Shown piece by piece: positions 6,025-9,313 of a stretch of 9,313 bases of DNA (position 1 is its first letter; each line of letters begins with the position of its first letter). Below the pieces are notes generated by a model. It ran no database searches. It was not told the origin of the DNA and saw only the letters and a list, made by a program, of their open reading frames with translations. Position numbers and translations under genes: made by a program. Source of the DNA: Methanomicrobiales archaeon (GTDB lineage: Archaea > Halobacteriota > Methanomicrobia > Methanomicrobiales > Methanospirillaceae); contig JADGNL010000177.1 of assembly GCA_017883495.1 (NCBI GenBank), forward strand, positions 1 to 9,313, given 5' to 3'.

Positions 6025-6972
6025 ATGAACCCCCGCACGCTCTGGCGCGTACTGAGGATCGAGGGGCTCATCCCCTTCACCGTGTCCGCATTCCTGATCG
6101 CATTCGTGGTGACGCTCTGGGAGACCGGGTTCGCTGCGGCCGACTGGGGCCTGTTCGTCATCGCCGCCGTCGCGGCATTCTTCGTCCACATCGACGCCCA
6201 CATCTGGAACGATATCATGGACCTCGAGATCGACAGGCGGGAGAAGAGCAGGGAGACCGGGCGCGACCGCCCGCTCGTCTTCGGATGGGCGACCGTCCGT
6301 GACTATCGCAGGATGTCCGCCGTCATCACGGTCGTGGTGATCGTCCTGGCCGCGTATCTCACGATATACCGGGTCTATATTCCGTTCCTGTTTCTTCTCG
6401 GCTTCTTCTTCGATTACGGGTACAACCACCCGCGTTTCGCGCTCGCCCACGGGCCGCATACCGAGTGGTACATCTTCCCATGGCTTGTCGTGGGGGTGAC
6501 GGTGACCGTCGTCTACGCGGCGACGAACGTCTTCTCGCTGCTAGCGTTCATCCTTTCGCTGCTGCACGGCCTGACCGTCTCCTGTTTCGTCGTCTCCATG
6601 ATGCGCCGGGACGTGAACTCCGACCGCCTGGGCGGGAAACGCACCTCGTCCGTGCAGTCTCCGGAGGTCCCGCACTCGACGATCTACGGGATCGTCACGA
6701 TGTTCGTCTCCGTCCTGATGGTCTATCCCCTTGCCCTCATCCTCGGGAATGTCGCACTTGCGTACGTCCTCTGCTGTGCCACGGCGCTCATCGCGGGGAT
6801 CAACACGGTCATCGGGGCGCGGATCGACCAGCTCTGCACCCGTGCCCTCTACTCGGTCTTCCCTGACTTCGAAGCTCGTGCCAACAGGCTGATGCTGCAG
6901 CAGGTGGAAGCATCGATCGTGCACGTCGTGGCGATCTGCATTCTCCTGGTGGCATTCGGGGGGCTTTCATGA
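6025..6972 (+). CDS. UbiA-family prenyltransferase
   Basis: A 315-residue polytopic membrane protein of the UbiA superfamily, whose members transfer a polyprenyl chain from a diphosphate to an acceptor in the membrane. The first aspartate-rich motif is NDIMDLEID (62-70), followed by RDRPL (80-84), like the RPL found in relatives. The second motif is RRDVNSDRLGGKRT (194-207), with D196, D200 and K205 for Mg2+ and diphosphate binding. About eight hydrophobic helices are visible, including 16-31, 41-57, 97-115, 118-130, 151-166, 170-190, 221-240 and 243-262, and a last one at 298-313. Both catalytic motifs are intact, so an active enzyme is expected. The acceptor is unknown; the archaeal ether-lipid enzyme (DGGGP synthase) is a relative but would be expected as a separate housekeeping gene. 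Its stop overlaps the next start by 4 nt. Confidence 0.9.
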   Translation: MNPRTLWRVLRIEGLIPFTVSAFLIAFVVTLWETGFAAADWGLFVIAAVAAFFVHIDAHIWNDIMDLEIDRREKSRETGRDRPLVFGWATVRDYRRMSAVITVVVIVLAAYLTIYRVYIPFLFLLGFFFDYGYNHPRFALAHGPHTEWYIFPWLVVGVTVTVVYAATNVFSLLAFILSLLHGLTVSCFVVSMMRRDVNSDRLGGKRTSSVQSPEVPHSTIYGIVTMFVSVLMVYPLALILGNVALAYVLCCATALIAGINTVIGARIDQLCTRALYSVFPDFEARANRLMLQQVEASIVHVVAICILLVAFGGLS

Positions 6973-8027
6973 ACGTCGCGATCGTCGGGGCGGGAATTGC
7001 AGGGGGCTACCTCGCGGCGCTTCTCGCGCAGGAGGGCCTCTCCCCGGACGTGTTCGACCCGATGGCGCACGCCACCCGCTGCGGGTGCCGTTCGTGCGGG
7101 TGGGGCGCCCCTGCCGGGATCGGGCCGTACCTCGACGGTATCGGCCTCGACCCGGACGAGTACCTCCTCGAGCCCATGCCGTCCATGCACTTCGACGGCC
7201 TCCTGGCGACCACTCCCCTCCGCACCGTCGACAAACCCCGGCTTCTCCGGGATCTCACGAGAGACGTCCCGGTACAGCGGCGTGGCCTGGAGCCGGAGGA
7301 GGCGGAGCAGTACGACGTGATCGTCGATGCGACCGGGATCGCCCGGGCCCTCCTACCGCCCTGCAGCTCCGATCTGACGCTGCCGACCCTGCAGCACCGG
7401 GTCGTGGCCGAACCCCGCGGGGACGGCCGGCTCGAGGCCGGAGTCTACGGGAACGACGTCCCCGGGCTCGGGTATCTGTGGGTCTTCCCCCTCGGAAAGG
7501 AAGAGTACCACGTCGGCGTCGGCGGTATCGGGCTGGCCAGCCTGGAGAGTCTCATGGAGCGTTTTTACCGGGACATGTCCGGACAATGTACGCTCACCAG
7601 GCTCTGCGGTTGCAGGGGAGCGGTCCGGGTCGCCTCCCCGTATTATTCGGGGCCGCTGTACACGGAAACCCGGCGGAGCGACGGGAGTTCCCGGCTGACC
7701 GTCGGCGTCGGCGAATCGATCGGAACCGTAACGCCGTTTACCGGAGAAGGGATCGTCCCCTCTCTGGAGTGCGCGAGGATCCTTGCAGGGCGCCTGCAGG
7801 ACCCGGCGGGATATTCCCGCGCCGTGCTGGCACAGTTTGCATGGATGAGGAGAGAGCGCGAGACGCTCGATTACCTGCTGGCACATCGCGGAACGAACGG
7901 CCCGAGAGTGCGCGACCGGTGGCGGTTCTATCGCAATGCCCGCCGTTCCGGCATCGACCTCCCGATGATCGAGGCGTTCAAGCAGCTGGGAACCCTTTCA
8001 CACTGGCTGGACACTCCGGAGCGGTGA
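6969..8027 (+). CDS. FAD-dependent oxidoreductase of the geranylgeranyl reductase family
   Basis: A 352-residue flavoprotein. The N-terminal dinucleotide-binding motif is GAGIAG (7-12) after strand MNVAIV. VDATG (119-123) is the second FAD-contact motif. YLWVFPLGKEEYHVGVGG (169-186) matches the YxWxFP...GxG signature of archaeal geranylgeranyl reductases and BchP/ChlP, which line the prenyl-binding cavity. GVGESIGTVTPFTGEGI (246-262) is the third FAD motif, with Glu249 where most members have Asp (GDA). Cysteines C38, C40 and C43 (CGCRSCGWG) lie where relatives have a conserved CG pair, and a second CGCR occurs at 213-216. Such enzymes hydrogenate double bonds of isoprenoid chains. Coupled by ATGA overlap to the prenyltransferase, it probably reduces the chain that enzyme attaches. 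An alternative is another flavin-dependent oxidation or reduction on the same molecule. Confidence 0.88.
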   Translation: MNVAIVGAGIAGGYLAALLAQEGLSPDVFDPMAHATRCGCRSCGWGAPAGIGPYLDGIGLDPDEYLLEPMPSMHFDGLLATTPLRTVDKPRLLRDLTRDVPVQRRGLEPEEAEQYDVIVDATGIARALLPPCSSDLTLPTLQHRVVAEPRGDGRLEAGVYGNDVPGLGYLWVFPLGKEEYHVGVGGIGLASLESLMERFYRDMSGQCTLTRLCGCRGAVRVASPYYSGPLYTETRRSDGSSRLTVGVGESIGTVTPFTGEGIVPSLECARILAGRLQDPAGYSRAVLAQFAWMRRERETLDYLLAHRGTNGPRVRDRWRFYRNARRSGIDLPMIEAFKQLGTLSHWLDTPER

Positions 8028-8058
8028 CGGCGGCGCCTGCTTTCGCCAGCGAGATCGA

Positions 8059-8090
8059 TTCCCGGGCGGGGAGTGAGCGGCGCCCGGGAA
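8059..8090 (+). terminator. Stable hairpin just after the reductase gene
   Basis: TTCCCGGGCG (8059-8068) pairs perfectly with CGCCCGGGAA (8081-8090), a 10-bp stem with a 12-nt loop, 31 nt past the stop codon of the last cluster gene. Without a T-tract behind it, a role in 3'-end protection or processing is more likely than intrinsic termination. Confidence 0.4.
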
Positions 8091-8213
8091 CGGAGGCAAT
8101 TCGTGTCGGTCCTCCGGATCGCTCGCGGATGTTCCTTCGGTACCCGGTCCGGCACCGGGATGGCGGGGGATCCGCAGACGTCTCCAGCGGGAGAACGCTT
8201 GCTCTCGGGTCGC

Positions 8214-8230
8214 GCCGCGACGATCGCGGC
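8214..8230. repeat. Short inverted repeat with 3-nt loop
   Basis: GCCGCGA (8214-8220) and TCGCGGC (8224-8230) form a perfect 7-bp stem with loop CGA. It lies 8 nt before the larger palindrome at 8239-8268, so the two could fold as tandem hairpins in a transcript. Confidence 0.4.
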
Positions 8231-8238
8231 CTCGAGCA

Positions 8239-8268
8239 TGTCGACGTCACACCGGCGTGACGTCGACA
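8239..8268. repeat. 30-bp near-perfect palindrome
   Basis: Arms TGTCGACGTCAC (8239-8250) and GTGACGTCGACA (8257-8268) are perfect reverse complements. The 6-nt centre ACCGGC is itself palindromic except for its outer A/C pair, so 14 of 15 base pairs match. It contains GTCGAC and GACGTC palindromes in each arm. It could be a protein-binding site or a strong RNA hairpin. It is the most perfect dyad seen in the window and is outside any gene. Confidence 0.7.
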
Positions 8269-8278
8269 GGATGTTTGG

Positions 8279-8305
8279 ACCCCCGCTCCGGAAGGCGCAG
8301 GGGGT
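8279..8305. repeat. Inverted repeat with bulge
   Basis: ACCCCCGC (8279-8286) pairs with GC (8297-8298) and GGGGGT (8300-8305), leaving A8299 bulged, around a 10-nt loop. It is the last of the closely spaced stems of this region. Confidence 0.35.
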
Positions 8306-8545
8306 ATTGACCGGGCCGCCGGACCATCCGGACCGCTCGCGACCGTTCCTAACGGACCGGGACCGGCCGGGCCTGTGGGACGGAGCCCGTCATGTCAGGG
8401 TGCCTCTGCAGACCGGGCCTTCTTCCACCTCGGGCGGCTCGGGGTCGTAATCCCGTTTCCGAGATACGATTGGTTTCTCCGCAGGGCGTATCCCCCCCTC
8501 TCGCGGCCCCCGGCCGGCCGTTCTCCTGCCCCCGTTCCCGTGTCT

Positions 8546-8570
8546 CTCCGGGGCCCGTGTTCCCCCGGAG
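8546..8570 (-). terminator. Hairpin after the minus-strand GYD gene
   Basis: CTCCGGGG (8546-8553) and CCCCGGAG (8563-8570) form a perfect 8-bp stem with a 9-nt loop, 20 nt beyond the stop codon of the minus-strand gene. No T-run follows on the minus strand. It is probably a 3'-end structure of that transcript. Confidence 0.4.
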
Positions 8571-8590
8571 CGGGATACTTCGAGACCGGG

Positions 8591-8860
8591 TCAGGCCGGC
8601 CCCGCTGGACTCCCTTCGTCCGCCGGCACGGCCACGAGCGTCTCGATCTCCATCCGGTCCGCCCGGCGCAAGGCCATGTTCATGGCCACCGTCTCGTTCG
8701 GGGCCTCGAAGAGGACGACGGTGTCGTACCGGCCGAGCGTCCAGTAGATGTTCACGACGCGGACCTGCTCCTTCGCATCGGTCTCCATATCCTTCAGGTT
8801 CTCGGCGACGATCTCCCTGCTCAGCATCGTCCTGAACTTCACCAGTGCAATGAACATCAT
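8591..8860 (-). CDS. Small GYD-domain protein
   Basis: An 89-residue soluble protein. MFIALVKFR near the start is the usual first beta strand, and LGRYDTVVLFEAPNE (42-56) is the signature of the GYD family, small ferredoxin-like alpha+beta proteins widespread in bacteria and archaea with no settled function. IETLVAVPADE (72-82) is the closing strand and tail. The frame could start at GTG 8869, but ATG 8860 is preferred because the GTGA at 8869-8866 then acts as a ribosome binding site 5 nt upstream; ATG 8857 is also possible. Length matches the family (about 90-100 residues). It is a lone gene, divergent from the lipoprotein at 9022, and nothing links it to the prenyltransferase cluster. Confidence 0.88.
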   Translation of the reverse strand: MMFIALVKFRTMLSREIVAENLKDMETDAKEQVRVVNIYWTLGRYDTVVLFEAPNETVAMNMALRRADRMEIETLVAVPADEGSPAGPA

Positions 8861-8886
8861 CTCGTTCACAACGCCGTCCGCGGCAG

Positions 8887-8925
8887 CTGGTACTGAGGAC
8901 CGCCGGGTATTAACGTACCTGGTAC
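8887..8925. promoter_or_regulatory. Repeated CTGGTAC sites flanking the GYD promoter
   Basis: CTGGTAC occurs at 8887-8893 and 8919-8925, 32 bp apart, about three helical turns. The second copy is part of a perfect inverted repeat GTACC-T-GGTAC (8915-8925). The copies lie on either side of the minus-strand TATA-like box, as operator half-sites might. The evidence is only sequence symmetry. Confidence 0.25.
8908..8916 (-). promoter_or_regulatory. TATA-like box for the GYD gene
   Basis: On the minus strand the sequence reads ACGTTAATA, the most A/T-rich block upstream of the gene, about 50 nt before ATG 8860. This predicts a leader of roughly 25 nt, enough to hold the GTGA ribosome binding site. 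Confidence 0.35.
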
Positions 8926-8991
8926 CGTGAAGATGCCGGGGCCTCGTGCACGCCGTTCGCAGCGCCGGCCCCGATCTGCAGGTATCGCCAT

Positions 8992-9000
8992 CTTTTTATC
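8992..9000 (+). promoter_or_regulatory. TATA-like box for the solute-binding lipoprotein
   Basis: CTTTTTATC is centred 26 nt before the ATG at 9022. A start at the normal distance would fall at or very near the ATG, yet a good ribosome binding site, GAGGTGAT (9011-9018), lies 3 nt before the ATG. Either transcription starts a little early or another promoter is used. Confidence 0.5.
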
Positions 9001-9010
9001 GTGGTCGAGA

Positions 9011-9018
9011 GAGGTGAT
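9011..9018 (+). promoter_or_regulatory. Shine-Dalgarno sequence of the lipoprotein gene
   Basis: GAGGTGAT is an extended match to the archaeal 16S rRNA 3' end (complement of AUCACCUC). It sits immediately before ATG 9022 and supports that start. It is the best ribosome binding site in the window. Confidence 0.7.
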
Positions 9019-9021
9019 CAT

Positions 9022-9313
9022 ATGTCGCTCCCCCGGTACTCGTCTCTGCTCTTCGCGGCGGTCATGGTCGCGGCCCTGCTCCTGGCCGCCGGCTGCCTCT
9101 CGGCCCGCGACACCGCCTCGCCCGGCCGGAACGGCAGCGCGACCTCCGCCAGCCCGACCTCCTACACCCCGAACCTCCCGCCGTACAGTTACTTCGAGAA
9201 CGGGACGCTGAAGGGCTTCGCCGTCGACCTCGTCGAGGCCGTGGCCGCGAAGGCGGGCCATCCCGTGAGCCTCGACCGGATCCGCGTCGCGCCCTGGAAC
9301 TGGAGCGAGGCCA
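9022..9313 (+). CDS. Solute-binding protein family 3 lipoprotein (3' end outside window)
   Basis: The first 97 residues of a secreted, lipid-anchored protein. The N-terminus has a positive residue (R5) and a hydrophobic core (about 9-22) ending in the lipobox AAGC, with C25 as lipid-attachment residue. A Ser/Thr/Pro-rich linker (26-50) follows, typical of archaeal surface lipoproteins. LPPYSYFENGTLKGFAVDLVEAVAAKAG (52-79) is the start of a family-3 solute-binding domain, normally seen in polar amino-acid ABC importers or fused to sensor kinases. The usual first strand (LRVGxx) just before the PP is missing or divergent, since the linker runs directly into it. Whether ABC permease genes or a signalling domain follow cannot be seen. 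It belongs to the same superfamily as the C-terminal half of the 1418-3640 protein. Confidence 0.87.
   Translation, partial: MSLPRYSSLLFAAVMVAALLLAAGCLSARDTASPGRNGSATSASPTSYTPNLPPYSYFENGTLKGFAVDLVEAVAAKAGHPVSLDRIRVAPWNWSEA

Larger units (their letters stand above)
8028..8590. other. 563-nt intergenic region without a convincing gene
   Basis: Open frames here are merely GC-rich readthrough with Arg/Pro/Ser-rich, non-protein-like translations. The region is notable for inverted repeats: stems at 8059-8090, 8143-8159, 8214-8230, 8239-8268 and 8279-8305 on the left side, and 8546-8570 next to the minus-strand gene. The middle part, about 8310-8540, shows only a weak stem at 8343-8355. It lies between the convergent ends of the cluster and the GYD gene, so 3'-end processing or termination signals for both strands are expected here. 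A non-coding RNA is also possible. Confidence 0.6.

Noticed and set aside
3853..8027. Assigning the cluster to ordinary archaeal ether-lipid, methanophenazine or tetraether synthesis
   Set aside because: The families are compatible, but the cobalamin radical SAM and unknown proteins are not part of the standard ether-lipid route, and nothing in the sequence identifies the acceptor, so no pathway name is given.
8073..8450. A 125-codon open frame in the intergenic region
   Set aside because: It starts with GTG inside a hairpin loop, lacks a ribosome site, and its Arg/Pro/Ser/Gly-rich sequence resembles no protein; the underlying DNA is dominated by inverted repeats.
1..9313. CRISPR arrays, insertion sequences, integrase attachment sites
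   Set aside because: No regularly spaced repeats, transposase-like frames or tRNA-end duplications were seen.

Overview
The window looks like a high-GC euryarchaeon, most likely a methanogen of the order Methanomicrobiales. The clues are A/T-rich TATA-like boxes 25-30 nt before start codons in very GC-rich DNA, a GAGGTGAT-type ribosome binding site, an archaeal-style lipobox protein with a Ser/Thr-rich linker, and archaeal-type UbiA and geranylgeranyl-reductase-like proteins. The order is an inference from gene content and style; no rRNA or tRNA gene is present to confirm it.

Layout. Positions 2-475 hold the 3' end of a cation diffusion facilitator (SLC30A9-like type). A small SAM-dependent methyltransferase follows (591-1169), with an inverted repeat between its TATA-like box and its ATG. 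After a leader of about 125 nt with alternative hairpins comes a large membrane protein (1418-3640). It fuses a dicarboxylate/amino-acid:cation symporter (SDF) domain to a solute-binding protein family 3 domain, joined by one extra transmembrane helix.

The core is a co-directional four-gene block at 3853-8027, preceded by a strong TATA box: a protein of unknown family, a cobalamin-binding radical SAM enzyme (GTGA overlap), a UbiA-type prenyltransferase (28-nt gap, with its own TATA-like box over the preceding stop codon), and a GGR-family flavoprotein (ATGA overlap). UbiA enzymes attach polyprenyl chains and GGR enzymes saturate them; cobalamin radical SAM enzymes often methylate or rearrange unactivated carbons. 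Together they suggest a dedicated pathway that makes or modifies a prenylated lipid-like molecule. The product is unknown. This is the best candidate here for an undescribed system.

Positions 8028-8590 have no convincing gene but hold a series of inverted repeats, including a 30-bp near-perfect palindrome. A small GYD-domain protein lies on the minus strand (8591-8860), divergent from a lipoprotein with the start of another family-3 solute-binding domain (9022 to the window edge). No CRISPR array, insertion sequence, rRNA or tRNA gene was seen.
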